Below, piece by piece: positions 14,501 to 22,504 of a stretch of DNA of 64,000 nucleotides (positions are counted from its first letter, which is position 1; each line of letters starts with the position of its first letter). This DNA is from Clavaria fumosa (Eukaryota; Basidiomycota; Agaricomycetes; Agaricales; Clavariaceae). Both the position numbers and the translations under genes were made by a program. Where the stretch lies: positions 1 through 64,000 of the forward strand of contig OX637806.1 in assembly GCA_951802425.1 (NCBI GenBank), written 5' to 3'. The notes beneath the pieces are model-generated. The model was not told the origin of the DNA. It did no database searches and worked only from the letters and a program-made list of their open reading frames with translations.

Positions 14501-15401
14501 CCATGGTTGTTCGCAGCGCATTGTCCCAATCACTGCTCTTTGGATAGGCCCAGGGACTCGCGAGGTGTGGGTCGAAGTGGCAACTCGCGGGGCAGCGTTT
14601 GAAGGAGACCTTCCCCAGTGGCCAATCGATTTCAGGGTTATGTTTGGATAGCCAGTCGTGTCCCAGGATGATCTTGTGCGACTTGGCTGTTCCGAGCAAG
14701 AAGTGTATTCTCTCTTGGTGGTCCCCTATGGTCAACAGAAGGTTGATGCCGTAGCGAATAGGCCCGCTTTTGTTTGCCGATCCATCCACATTGTATACCT
14801 TGATCGGGTTCTGCAGCGGTACAGGTTCTAGTCCGAGCTCCCTGCACCAGGCTAGGTCCATGAAGCAGTTAGTACATCCCGAATCGATCAGGACTTTAAC
14901 ACCTCCCCACTCAGCCGTGGTTAGAGTCTCAAAGTGCGCTGGTAGGGTCAACTCTCTCTTTCGCCTCTTTGGTTTCTCCTCTGCGACTTTTGTTGTTCTG
15001 TTGTCCTCAAGTTCATTCGCGCTCCGGGCGTGTCTCCGTTGCAAGATCGTGTATTTGGGTATACTTGCTACGGGTACAGGGGCGGGGGCGGGAACGAGAC
15101 TTGTACTGTTACAGAGACGCCAGTTCGGACTTACTGCGTCTCTCCTCCAAAATCCTGCTCCTGGGCGGGAGCCGGCGGGGGCTGTTGTTGGTGTTGCTGG
15201 GCCTGTGGGGCACCGGCCATCTGCCTTTCTCTCTCGTAGATCGCGAGCCTGTCGCGAAGTAGCGCGAGTTCGTTCTCGTATTCTTCCACTTCTACTGGGC
15301 CAGGGACCATCGCACGTACCTGCGGCCTCGGGACATAGGGTCGCGAGTCCGGGAGGTGGCAGTTGCGGGCAATGTGTCCTACCTGGCCACAGCGGAAGCA
15401 T
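11586..15401 (-). CDS. Pol polyprotein of Gypsy element 1 (PR-RT-RH-IN-chromodomain)
   Basis: The open frame is 1271 codons. Roughly the first 100 residues overlap the end of Gag in another frame and are probably not native. Visible domains in order are aspartic protease (DSG at 173-175), reverse transcriptase (YIDD at 500-503), RNase H (VETDAS near 648, YDKELL near 688, TDHANL near 717), integrase zinc finger (HDLPTAGH with CEGC near 883), integrase core (WDIVGP D916, SDRG D976, QTERVNQE E1012) and a chromodomain at about 1205-1257. The order marks a chromovirus; chromodomains in this group are known to guide integration to chromatin marks. The pol frame is -1 relative to Gag, so expression needs a frameshift or the copy is damaged. 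All catalytic residues I looked for are present. The protein ends LAGRDAQP, as in element 2. Confidence 0.93.
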   Translation of the reverse strand: MLPLWPGRTHCPQLPPPGLATLCPEAAGTCDGPWPSRSGRIRERTRATSRQARDLRERKADGRCPTGPATPTTAPAGSRPGAGFWRRDAVSPNWRLCNSTSLVPAPAPVPVASIPKYTILQRRHARSANELEDNRTTKVAEEKPKRRKRELTLPAHFETLTTAEWGGVKVLIDSGCTNCFMDLAWCRELGLEPVPLQNPIKVYNVDGSANKSGPIRYGINLLLTIGDHQERIHFLLGTAKSHKIILGHDWLSKHNPEIDWPLGKVSFKRCPASCHFDPHLASPWAYPKSSDWDNALRTTMEIRFSDTGDMPDWPSLYPTVFSEAKWDELPKPRPDFDIKIEFREDPGHLSSKLYSLTREETIEMNRWIDEQLASGRIRPSKSPYASPFFFKREKDKLRPIIDYSRLNSFLIKDKFPLPRIRDCVDKLRGARIFSKIDAKGGFPSMRLWEGHQERCAFLTSRGLFEPTVMWFGLQNAPATFQRFMNHILREEIAGGHILAYIDDVIIFADDLATHRYWMDRVLQRIRENGLCLRLSKCEFEKAEVFYLGLRLSHNRLEHDPAKAEAIRNWPVPRNVKELQRFLGMVNHLRRFIPNLSTRAKPLFKLTGNIPWCWQSEQVAAFLDVKRALVSAPVLALPQDLGRWKVETDASNLATGGVLSQQQPDGTWRPVDYISEALTAAEKNYDVYDKELLAVIRALREWRAYLVGVDETFEIWTDHANLQYFRKPQKLKPRQIRWYGELQSFDFEIKYRTGKSNTKADTLSRRPDYGDAAEEDAPVQMLPADMDVRASFTLEMETLLQKKSAEYVIKPTEIDDSWTRDRLGLWWRNNTVWIPASVREVVLNYEHDLPTAGHPGKKKMKAAMVKAYWWPEMVKDVEKYVSGCEGCQRTKPDRTKRAAPLYPHPVPNGPWWAISWDIVGPLPQSRGFDSILVIVDKFTKRTLIEAIGFDLTSLGAARILRDRVFRNHGIPQKVVSDRGPQFVSRFMKEFYRMIGIKANPSTAFHPQTDGQTERVNQEIETYLRGYVDHLQDDWAEWLSTAEFALNNREHSATGYTPFFLDYGRHPWNGGIHPRTEVNPAADEWMAKLEESRRAAKEAMEKATLAMKKSYDSGKRPSREYGKGDLVWLDTRNLKMDRPNKKLDNKRAGPFAIIEKVGPAGYRLKLPPAWRIHDVFNELLLTPFTPPSFASQARPPPPPPTIDDDHLEYEVEEILDVKKVGRGVKYLVKWQGYPIEENTWEPRQNLTNTAILLRDFFLKHPDKARLAGRDAQP

Positions 15402-15442
15402 CGACGCTCGGCCGCAGGAGCTCGCGTCTGGTCTACGATCAT
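15131..15442 (-). CDS. C-terminal Gag part with CCHC zinc knuckle, element 1
   Basis: 103 codons lying in the same frame as the upstream gag ORF and separated from it by one TGA at 15443-15445. It carries one zinc knuckle, C-x2-C-x4-H-x4-C (CFRCGQVGHIARNC), the nucleic-acid-binding part of Gag. In element 2 the same two parts are fused without a stop. So the TGA is either a nonsense mutation in this copy or a readthrough site. The ORF continues under the start of the pol frame and stops at 15131. Confidence 0.8.
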   Translation of the reverse strand: MIVDQTRAPAAERRCFRCGQVGHIARNCHLPDSRPYVPRPQVRAMVPGPVEVEEYENELALLRDRLAIYERERQMAGAPQAQQHQQQPPPAPAQEQDFGGETQ

Positions 15443-16201
15443 TCAGTCACCGGCACCAGCGGGACGGGGCATGATCTGTGGAACAGGAGCGCGTTGCTGC
15501 TGTTGCGGAGCGGAGGGGAAGCGAGGCGAAGGTCGCAGGGGGTTCTGGTTCGGATAGCGCGGGGGTGTAGGCAGCGGTCGCGGTTGTTGGAACTGAGCCG
15601 GGGCCGGGCGGCTGGCGTTCTGCTCGCGGATGATCGCGTCAAGCCGTCGTTGCTGAGCATCCAGGGTCTCGACCAGATGCTTCCACTGGGCATAGGTAAC
15701 TGGCATGGGGTTGACGTTGTAGACCCGCGTGGTCAACCTCCGGTTGAGATTCGTCTCCAGCCAGTGGATGAGCACGTCAGAGTCGTCGACCGGGTCCAGT
15801 TCCGCCTTGCGCATCAGCGTTTCGAACAGAGCGAAGAACTCCGCGGCTTCCAGTGCTCCCTGTTTCAGCTTTGCTATGTCGTTCAGGGCGGTTGCGGTAA
15901 TGTTTGGGTCGTCGAAGGCTCTCCGCAGATCCACAACGAAGTCTTCCCAAGTTCCTGCCACTCCGGCATTCAGGATCTCGTCACCTCGCATGTTCGCCCA
16001 TTCCGCAGCGAACCCTTCTCCTGTAATCTTACTCAGCGCAAATAGAATCTTGTTCAGGTCGCTGGCATAGAGCCCCTGGTTTCCCAGGAACTGTAGTCGG
16101 AGGGACCTGAGGAAGGTCCGGAAGTTCTTCTTGTTTCCATCAAAAGAAGGAACGGCTAGGTCCAGCCTCGGCATTGGGGCTGTGGGGACGGCGTCCGCCA
16201 T
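15443..16201 (-). CDS. Gag capsid part of Gypsy element 1
   Basis: 252 codons resembling the retrotransposon Gag family: a hydrophobic N-terminal block (FDGNKKNFRTFLRSLRL), a central helical core and a basic, proline-rich C-terminus. It aligns by eye along its whole length with the N-terminus of the element 2 polyprotein (for example KILFALSKITGEGFAAEWAN against KVLFALSKITGEGFAAEWAN). It forms the virus-like particle shell in the cytoplasm. It overlaps the upstream ORF by 62 nt in a different frame and ends in TGA directly before the zinc-knuckle part. Confidence 0.9.
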   Translation of the reverse strand: MADAVPTAPMPRLDLAVPSFDGNKKNFRTFLRSLRLQFLGNQGLYASDLNKILFALSKITGEGFAAEWANMRGDEILNAGVAGTWEDFVVDLRRAFDDPNITATALNDIAKLKQGALEAAEFFALFETLMRKAELDPVDDSDVLIHWLETNLNRRLTTRVYNVNPMPVTYAQWKHLVETLDAQQRRLDAIIREQNASRPAPAQFQQPRPLPTPPRYPNQNPLRPSPRFPSAPQQQQRAPVPQIMPRPAGAGD

Positions 16202-17015
16202 TTCGGGTGTGGGTGAGGGTGGCGGCGAGGGTTCTGGCGGCGATGGATTCGCGGGTTGGGGTCGCGGTTCCGGTTCTGGAGTCGCAGGTGATTGTGGTGG
16301 TGGTGGTGGCGACGGTGCTTGCCGGGCTAGGCGCTCGTCTAAACTCGCGAAGTCTACGGGGGGTTCGGTATGAACTGGTGGTGCTGGGGGGGATGGGGTT
16401 GATAGGACGGGGGATGAAAGCGAGGGGTCGGTATTCGTGGACGATGAACTGTTCGACTCCGAGGAGGGTAAGCTCTGTCTGGATCTCCACGGAAACGTAC
16501 GCGGGTTCGTTCGTCGACTCGTCGTTGTCGCTGTTTACGTAGTCCTCGAGGTCGTCGAGGTTAATGTCGATGGTGCTGTGTGCGGGCGATCTTGTGCCTG
16601 AGGTCGTGGAGTCTGGTAATGCAATCGCTAGGGCTTCTCTCAATCTCTGCTCTCGTCTGCTCTGTTCTTGTGCGTATAGCCTTCCGAAATAAGGCGCGAG
16701 TCTTCTTTCCTCCTCAATAATCCACAACTCGAAAGGGCGTAGCTCTCGCGGTCTTAGTACCGCAGTTTCCGTCTCTGAGACGTCGGATTCCGTAGGTGTG
16801 TCTGGGTAGAATTCAGTTCGTACGCGGGTGTCAAAGTACCTCGCCCAATATTCGTCTTCTCCAAAGTCCAGGACCGTGGTGAGCCACTCGTCCGTTATGT
16901 CCTCGTTACGCGTCGGATACGCCAGGGTGATTCTCTCGTCGTTCTGTTGCACACGACAGGCAGGGGGTAAAGAGAAAGCTAGGCTGACCGGGGGTTGACA
17001 GGGTCGAGGTAGCAA
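16140..17015 (-). CDS. Upstream ORF before gag in Gypsy element 1, unknown function
   Basis: A 291-codon ORF between the putative primer-binding site and gag. I do not recognise a domain. Visible features are an acidic stretch around residues 145-180, a Thr-rich run, a proline- and Arg-rich C-terminal half, and no signal peptide or clear membrane segment. It overlaps the gag start by 62 nt in another frame, so it would be translated first from the same RNA. Its length and even composition suggest selection rather than chance. Element 5 has a different upstream ORF in the same position (45958-46455). It could be a distinct accessory protein or an N-terminal Gag extension reached by frameshifting. 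Confidence 0.55.
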   Translation of the reverse strand: MLPRPCQPPVSLAFSLPPACRVQQNDERITLAYPTRNEDITDEWLTTVLDFGEDEYWARYFDTRVRTEFYPDTPTESDVSETETAVLRPRELRPFELWIIEEERRLAPYFGRLYAQEQSRREQRLREALAIALPDSTTSGTRSPAHSTIDINLDDLEDYVNSDNDESTNEPAYVSVEIQTELTLLGVEQFIVHEYRPLAFIPRPINPIPPSTTSSYRTPRRLREFRRAPSPASTVATTTTTITCDSRTGTATPTRESIAARTLAATLTHTRNGGRRPHSPNAEAGPSRSFF

Positions 17016-17022
17016 GGGGTGG

Positions 17023-17032
17023 ACGTTGAAAT
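17023..17032 (-). other. Putative self-priming primer-binding site, element 1
   Basis: Two bases inside the 5' LTR, the minus strand reads ATTTCAACGT. Its exact reverse complement (ACGTTGAAAT) is in the LTR at 17081-17090, where the element RNA is predicted to start. No TGG-type tRNA-complementary start is visible. This resembles the Tf1/sushi self-priming mechanism, in which the RNA 5' end folds back and primes reverse transcription. Confidence 0.65.
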
Positions 17033-17034
17033 TG

Positions 17035-17617
17035 TGTCAGTCCAAGTCCCTCACAGAAGCGAGAAGGGGAAAGAAGCTCGATTTCAACGTGAGGGCCTAC
17101 AGTCATTACAAGGCGTTATATATATATACTAGGAGAAGGGGGCTGTGTAGGGAGTGAGTCATAAGTAAGAGGAACGAGGCTACGCGCGCTGAGTCGCGCG
17201 GGATAGGGGAGGCAACAAAGGGAAATGGGGACGCCGAATAAGGAAGGTAGCAGTAAGGTACGAACGTGGGGAGGACGACAGAGGGAATGCTTGGCGCGGT
17301 CTTGGCTGCTCGAGGGGAGATCTCAATTAAGCCCGTTTAGGTTAGATTGGTTGATGGGACACGTCAGAGGCATTTTAGCTGATCCGCCTCCATCACGAAT
17401 TGCAAAGCGTGGGAAATCGCAAGGAACGTGGGTGGGGGCACGTGATGGGTGTTGGTCGTGGGCCTATAAGCGCCAGGGGGGTCACGGGTATGGAGTTGAG
17501 GTCGCGGGCGGGCGCTTAAGGTCGCAGGGGGTCACGTGGTCCCGTATTCGGTCCTCGTGACTAGATCCTAGCGCGTTACAGACTCAGTGACAGCGGCTTA
17601 CGTAATGGATCCTGACA
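17035..17617 (-). repeat. 5' LTR of Gypsy element 1
   Basis: 583-bp LTR, TGTCAG...CTGACA, followed by the target duplicate agaaa. It holds the promoter: a TATA run at 17116-17128 on the minus strand, with the predicted RNA start at about 17090, some 27 nt downstream. Confidence 0.95.
17116..17128 (-). promoter_or_regulatory. TATA box in LTR of Gypsy element 1
   Basis: An uninterrupted TA run on the minus strand, about 27 nt upstream of the 10-nt sequence complementary to the primer-binding site. The spacing is normal for TATA-directed initiation. The same box occurs in the 3' LTR near 11073-11086. Confidence 0.6.
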
Positions 17618-17711
17618 AGAAAGACTGATGAAATGTGGAAACAAAATTGCATTTCTTAAGGTGGGTTGCTATTTCAGAGGGGTAAGTGAGATATTTTAAT
17701 GTTTAGATTTG

Positions 17712-18069
17712 AAATGTGGAAACAAAATTCCCTGTCTCTGTCCCCAGTCATCTCAGACCTTCAGAGTCTACAGTCAGCAAGACACTCAACCCCTCAATGT
17801 AAGTACCTGTCTATCATGCTCACCCCTTGCTTGTACTGCACTAGTCACCCTGCTTGTGCTATCCACCCTGCCCATCCCACTTGCACTGCCCATTGCTAAC
17901 CATGACTGCCACTCACCTGCTCACCCTGCTTGCACTACCTATCTCACTCAACCTAATTGCACTGCCTGCCCCACTCACCTGCTTGCCCTGCTTCCACTGC
18001 TTTGTTGACTGACAATATGTGCATGCCATTGGCTGACTATTTGCACTTATCATTGGTCAACAATATGGG
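17712..18069. other. Intergenic, degenerate CTGCTTGCACTGCC-type repeats
   Basis: No gene. The stretch holds imperfect pyrimidine-rich units (CACCTGCTTGCCCTGC and similar) like those in the palindrome arms, plus a ttgactgacaatatgtgcatg segment that also has a relative near the palindrome centre. Confidence 0.6.
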
Positions 18070-18087
18070 CATCATCAGGAAAACGTG

Positions 18088-18430
18088 AAATCATCTTGAC
18101 TCATCTTGACCCTGTGATCAAGAAGAATCAAGACTCAGTAGAGTCAAGAAACTGTGTCTTGAATAAAGGTGATCCATTTTCTTGACTCTCCATACTTTTT
18201 CTTGACTTGCCCCACTTTCTCTTAACCAGTACCTTTATGTCTCGACTCTGAGTGACTGTTTTGGATGATTTCTCTCACTTGACTGAATAAAAAGTTCTCT
18301 TGACTTGAGAATCAATCCTGACCAAATCAATTTCCTTGATTTGAGGGTCACTCTCTTGATTCAATACAGGGTTTTCTTGACTCAAGGATCACTCTCTTGA
18401 CTGGATCAATGTAGGATTTCATTAATAGCA
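18088..18430. repeat. Left subterminal repeats (TCTTGACT motif)
   Basis: About a dozen scattered copies of CTTGACT, CTTGATT or their complements in about 340 bp. The same motif is dense at 24240-24490, near the opposite terminal repeat. Dense subterminal motifs at both ends are typical of CACTA-type transposons, where the transposase binds them. Confidence 0.6.
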
Positions 18431-18599
18431 TGAAATTAATGGGGGAACACATTCGACACCATGACCATCCTGATCCCTCTATATTTGTCAAACACCTGCT
18501 CAACTATAACAAGTGTCAGAGTGCACATAATGCTTGACCCGAGCACACAAACCACACTCCGCATGAGAATGAACAAGATAATCCTGCAATAAGTCTTGC

Positions 18600-18776
18600 T
18601 CCAATCATCGACTTTGCGGGGCCCGCACGCAGGAGCTGGGGGCGGCCGTGCTCGCGTTCCGGAAGCACCCATTTGGTATGTGTGTGCACGACAGCGGGGC
18701 GGACGGGGATGTGAGCGGCCAGGTGTGCTGTCTCGGGCTCAGCGAGGGTGCAGCAGAAGTGCATGTGCAGGCAGGG
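18600..18776 (+). pseudogene. GC-rich exon-like fragment, unidentified
   Basis: On the + strand one frame stays open for about 58 codons (beginning GARTQELGAAVLAF) with strongly GC-biased third positions, unlike the AT-rich surroundings. It has no start codon context and no recognised domain. It overlaps the broken end of the AAA ATPase fragment, which is on the other strand. It looks like a piece of another host exon joined here by rearrangement, but chance in GC-rich DNA is possible. Confidence 0.35.
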
Positions 18777-20640
18777 GGGAGAAAGACATAGCGAGAAGCG
18801 TCGACACAATCGAGGCGTGGATCTGATCCTGCTTGGACGAGCGCACTGGCGCCAGGCCGTCTATCTCATCGAAGAAGATGATCGACGGTTGACAGTTCTT
18901 GGCTTCTTCGAACAGTAAGCGTAGTTGGCGTTCCGCTTCTCCAACCCATTTGGAGAGACAGTCCACCCCCTCACACATAAAGAAGGCTGGGGTATACATC
19001 AGCGAGGCACAGAATCAGATGCAATCAGACATACATATGCCTTTATCCCCCATCCTACAACTGGCAGCCAAGGCCCTTGCCATTAACGTCTTCCCTGTTC
19101 TGGGAGGGCCATGGAAAAGTACACCGCAAGGTGGGGTAACGTTAAATCGTTGGAATACTTCGGGATACAATAGTGGCAGAAGAGCCATTTCTTTTAGTGC
19201 ATGGATATCTAAAGAAGGCATCAAGGGCAGTCGAATAACAAATTTAAAAAATGAATACACACGGTCATCCAAGCCTCCGACTTCATCGAAAGTTACATTG
19301 GTGTTTATCCCGAGGGGGTCAATGTCTGCTAGGGCTTTTGATCCACTGTGAGCGAAAGGACATAGAGATTAAAAGCAGCACTTACAAGCATCCCCGATCT
19401 TCCCCAGATTGGAAGACGTACCTGCTGCCGCAGCGAGGTTCCCTGGAAGCAGACCCCCGCCCATTGCACTGCCACCAGCACCGTACAATCCACCCACGGG
19501 ATTGCTAAACGGTTTTCGTGGCATTCTGGTAAAGGGATTATCCGAGTCAGAGTCATCTCCGGGAAGACCCATCCATCTACTAAGTTCAGCGCCAGTCGCG
19601 CTCCATCCGAGGCCCTTAGCCTTTCCACTAGCCCTGCCACCGCCATGTCCTTTCTTCCCTACACCGTCTCCAGACTTGCTTCGTACGGGCGGTGCTTGCA
19701 TCTCTTCTACAGGTGGTGGTACAGCATAGTCGACAGGGTTACGACGGCGGAGCGGATATGGCTTCCCATCGCTTTCCGGCTCCACTTCGCCCTCAACTTC
19801 GGCGTTGGCCATGGGCTCAGGTTCGACAACTTCGTCATCAGACGTGGGAACCGCGTCGTCCGGCTCGCCTTCCGCGTCTGCAGACCCAGCCGACGACTCG
19901 TTGAGGACGCATTCTGGATCGTCTTGGGAGGCAGGGCGCGACTTCTCGCGTGGCGCGGTCCGCTGCCGTGAGGCGCGGGTCCGGGGTTTCGTCTGAGGCT
20001 GCGAGATGATGGGAAGCCCCTGGGTCGGCGCACGGATGGTCCGCCCGCTCTGGGTCTTGAGCGGGGGTGTCTTGAGCGGCTTCTTGGTGCTGTTCCAAGT
20101 GGCATAGCGGCTTGCCCTCCCCCCGTCGCCGTCACTGACGATGAAGCCGTCTAAGTTGTCGGGCTTTTTACGCGGTGGGTCGATCTGGCGCGGAGCTTCG
20201 TCATGATTGTCCTCGTCGTAGATGACATGTCGCTTCGACTTGCGAGTAAGTTTGGGATAGTTAAGCATGTCGACGGGATCTTCGCTGTGATCTTCGCCGG
20301 CAGAGCTCTCGGCGTATGACTTCTTGGTCATTTTGCGGCCGCGCTTGGAGATGACCTACTCGACTTCCTCGGCTGGCTGTTCCTCCTGTGGCATATCAGG
20401 TTCCGCTGCGTCTATCGACTGTTGGCTGTCGGCATATTCAGATCCAGAGGGAACGCTTCCGAGAGAGGTAGTACGACGGGTGACTCGTGGGTGAGGTGGA
20501 GGGGCGACCTTCCCATTCGGAGGCATCGGTGGAAGTCTGAGCGTGATGCGTGCCTCTGAGGCTGTGTCTATAGGATGATTAAGAGCAGTGGAAGTCAATG
20601 ACGATGATCGTCCTCGTGTTAAATTTGAGCAAGCAGGCAT
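18739..20640 (-). pseudogene. 5' fragment of a Yta7/ATAD2-type AAA ATPase gene
   Basis: Three exon blocks on the minus strand encode the N-terminal part of a bromodomain-type AAA ATPase, a nuclear chromatin factor in fungi. The first block is acidic and low-complexity (YPLRRRNPVDYAVPPP near its end). The second has DPLGINTNVTFDEVGGLDD, LPLLYPEVFQRF and the Walker A. The third has SKWVGEAERQLRLLFEEA and Walker B IIFFDEIDGLAP. Three defects are visible: an in-frame TAG at 20356-20358, Walker A reading GPPRTGKT where the family has GPPGTGKT, and loss of everything after STLLA (rest of AAA1, AAA2, bromodomain). Short introns fit near 19330-19390 and 18985-19050. It is a dead partial copy; a complete gene should exist elsewhere in the genome. 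Confidence 0.85.
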
Positions 20641-20697
20641 TGTTATCCAGGACCGACAATCGCCAGTACGGGCTAGCTGTCTGTGGTGGTGACGAGC

Positions 20698-21232
20698 TTA
20701 GGTTAAACCAGACGTAGCGCGTTCGTTATGCAGCAAGCAGAGCTTGGACCCCAGCGCGGTCTTCTCGTTGAGAGCCGTTTGAAAGGGTTTCGACAGCACG
20801 ACGCGTGTTGTGGTCTGTTCGGTGTCTTGGGGCGGTGACAAACAAATCCATCGTTGCCCATCCCGCGTCCCCTTCGGTGCGCAAACCCTCAAACCCCATT
20901 TTTTCCTCCTCATCCCATCGACGCGCCGTCGAGGTGAAACTGGTGAAACCCATATTCGGCGGCGAGCGTGCATGACCAAAGGTCGAGACGGGGCCTTTGC
21001 CCGTTGGTAGGCCGAGGAGCTTCGCCAAGATGGGCGAGTCGTTCGTTGGGGAGCCCGTGGGGGGGGAAGACGGGGGAGAGGAGGAAGTCTCGGATGAGTC
21101 TGAGTCGCCTGAAGGGGAGTGATGCCGACGAGAGCAGGGAGAGGAGAGGAAGGGTATGGGAGAGGAAGGGATGTAAGTGGGATCGTGGCATCGTCGTTGT
21201 TGGTGGCCATCGTTTGAGAGGTGGTGTCGCAC
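20698..21232 (-). pseudogene. Hypothetical GC-rich coding fragment upstream of the ATPase relic
   Basis: Two overlapping minus-strand frames are open here. The better one (168 codons, 20726-21232) reads like a disordered Ser/Pro-rich protein with a phosphosite-like SGDSDSSETSSSPP segment, followed by a mixed block with RRWDEEEKMGFEGLRTEGD. The other frame begins with an ATG giving MATNNDDATIPL. A single frameshift would join that start to the better frame. I recognise no family. It lies 58 bp upstream of the ATPase start, on the same strand, and may have been captured together with it. Confidence 0.35.
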
Positions 21233-21539
21233 TTTGAAAAAACTCTAATCTGATGACCAAGCAGGTCTGTGGAGCACGAGGGCGCGGACGGAGTTAGGCG
21301 TACACGGTGCGACTGCACCTGAGATCAAAATTGGTAAGGAAAGAAGGAGCGAGGTAGGGTTAAGCAGGGGAGGCGAAGGCGGAGGCCTCTGAGTCGCACG
21401 GGGCGAGAGGAGAGATGCGGGGCATCTAGGCGTGCAGAGCGTGAGGCGAACGGATCGCGAAATGTCAAGGACATGAGACGCACGGAGCGTGAGAGGCACG
21501 GATGCCGGATGAGTGCTCTGGGGTGCTTGTCACATATTA

Positions 21540-22155
21540 GACTCTAGTAAACTCGTTTAAAGCTGATCAACATCAGATCACATGATCTGATACTGCAAAG
21601 GGGGTCTGCTTTTGTCATGGCACAGTAGCAGCAAGCCTCCCAAACTTCATGTATTACATACATAATCAATATTGCACACAAAATGAACATCAAGGCTTCA
21701 GAAGGGCCTCTTCTACACTTAGTGGCAGCATTGGACTACCTTAGCACTAACTGCAGTCATATTTGAGCAAGTAAGCACTCATTAGAAGATTTAGAACAGG
21801 ATTTGCAATGTTTAGAGTTGGGTGAGACCATCTTAGCACTAGCTTGAGTAACTGAGAATTCACTAGATGATAACAGATCTTGCCAATCTCATCTAGAATA
21901 AGATGAGAGTTTCCTAGAGGAATTTAGACTAAGTCTGTAGCAATTAGATCATGGCTAGATTTTGCTAGAATAAGTTTAGAGGAATTTAGAACTAGGTTTG
22001 CAGCCATTAGAACATGGCTAGATTTTGCCAATCTCATCTAGAATAAGTTTAGAGTGTTTTAGAACTAGATTTGCAACTTATAGAGTTGTGCTAGAGCTCT
22101 TTTTGATATCCTAGACTGTATTAGAAGGATTAGATCAAATTTAGACTGCATTAGA
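21540..22155. other. AT-rich decayed repeats, no gene
   Basis: No coding frame. Between 21780 and 22155 there are many variants of 'ttagaattagat' and 'gctagattttgccaatctcatctagaataag', i.e. a degenerate short repeat. The MITE at 22156 inserted into it. Confidence 0.6.
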
Positions 22156-22448
22156 TAGTGATGGGATGGTTCAGTTCTGAACCAGGGTTCAAACCTGAAC
22201 TTTAGAGAACTGGACTGAAGTCCAGTTCAAAGTTCAGTCAATGGTCGAACTGAACCTTTTTTCATGTTCAAGAGGACCAAAATTGGTCAAACCATTACCA
22301 AATTAGGTAAAAGTCCGGTTTTTGAACCTCAAACTGGACCAGAACCAGGTTCAAGGTTCAAAAATTTGCCTGAACCAGACCTTAAGTCTGGTTTGGAGTT
22401 TGAAAATTTTGGTCAGGAACTGGACTGAACCAGACTTTTCCATCACTA
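22156..22448. mobile_element. hAT MITE, copy A (293 bp)
   Basis: The element starts TAGTGATGGGATGG and ends CTTTTCCATCACTA, giving a short terminal inverted repeat (TAGTGATGG). It is flanked by perfect 8-bp target duplicates gcattaga (22148-22155 and 22449-22456). The length is exactly that of copy B at 36336-36628, and the interiors align throughout (for example aaagtccggt, gaaccattacc, ttcaaggtt). An 8-bp duplication and TAG-type ends are hAT hallmarks. The interior consists of GGTTCA/GAACC and CCAGTTC repeats and has no ORF. Copy A is more diverged from the presumed ancestor than copy B. Confidence 0.9.
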
Positions 22449-22504
22449 GCATTAGAAGGATTAGATCAAATTTAGACTTCATTAGATCATGTCTAGCAAA
22501 GGAG

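Larger units (their letters stand above)
10992..17617 (-). mobile_element. Gypsy element 1: Ty3/Gypsy chromovirus LTR retrotransposon
   Basis: A full-length 6626-bp element with two 583-bp LTRs (TGTCAG...CTGACA), 5-bp target duplicates agaaa at 10987-10991 and 17618-17622, a polypurine tract, a putative self-priming site, an upstream ORF, gag and pol with a C-terminal chromodomain, all on the minus strand. The LTRs differ at only three positions that I can find, so the insertion is recent. Gag carries an in-frame TGA, and pol is in the -1 frame. It sits in the right arm of the palindrome and therefore post-dates the inverted duplication. Confidence 0.95.
10144..17711 (-). repeat. Right arm of the palindrome, split by Gypsy element 1
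   Basis: The arm consists of 10144-10991 (848 bp) and 17623-17711 (89 bp), together 937 bp, matching the left arm exactly in length. Between the halves lie Gypsy element 1 and its second 5-bp target duplicate. The arm ends with 34 bases of inverted satellite sequence. It is followed at once by a second copy of a 19-bp stretch (gaaatgtggaaacaaaatt, 17711-17729) that also occurs in the arm at 17630-17648. Confidence 0.93.

Noticed and set aside
12185..15474. Plus-strand ORFs opposite pol of element 1 (for example 198 and 234 codons)
   Set aside because: Shadows of the well-supported minus-strand polyprotein, without domains or introns. They are unlike the antisense gene of element 3, which does not overlap pol.
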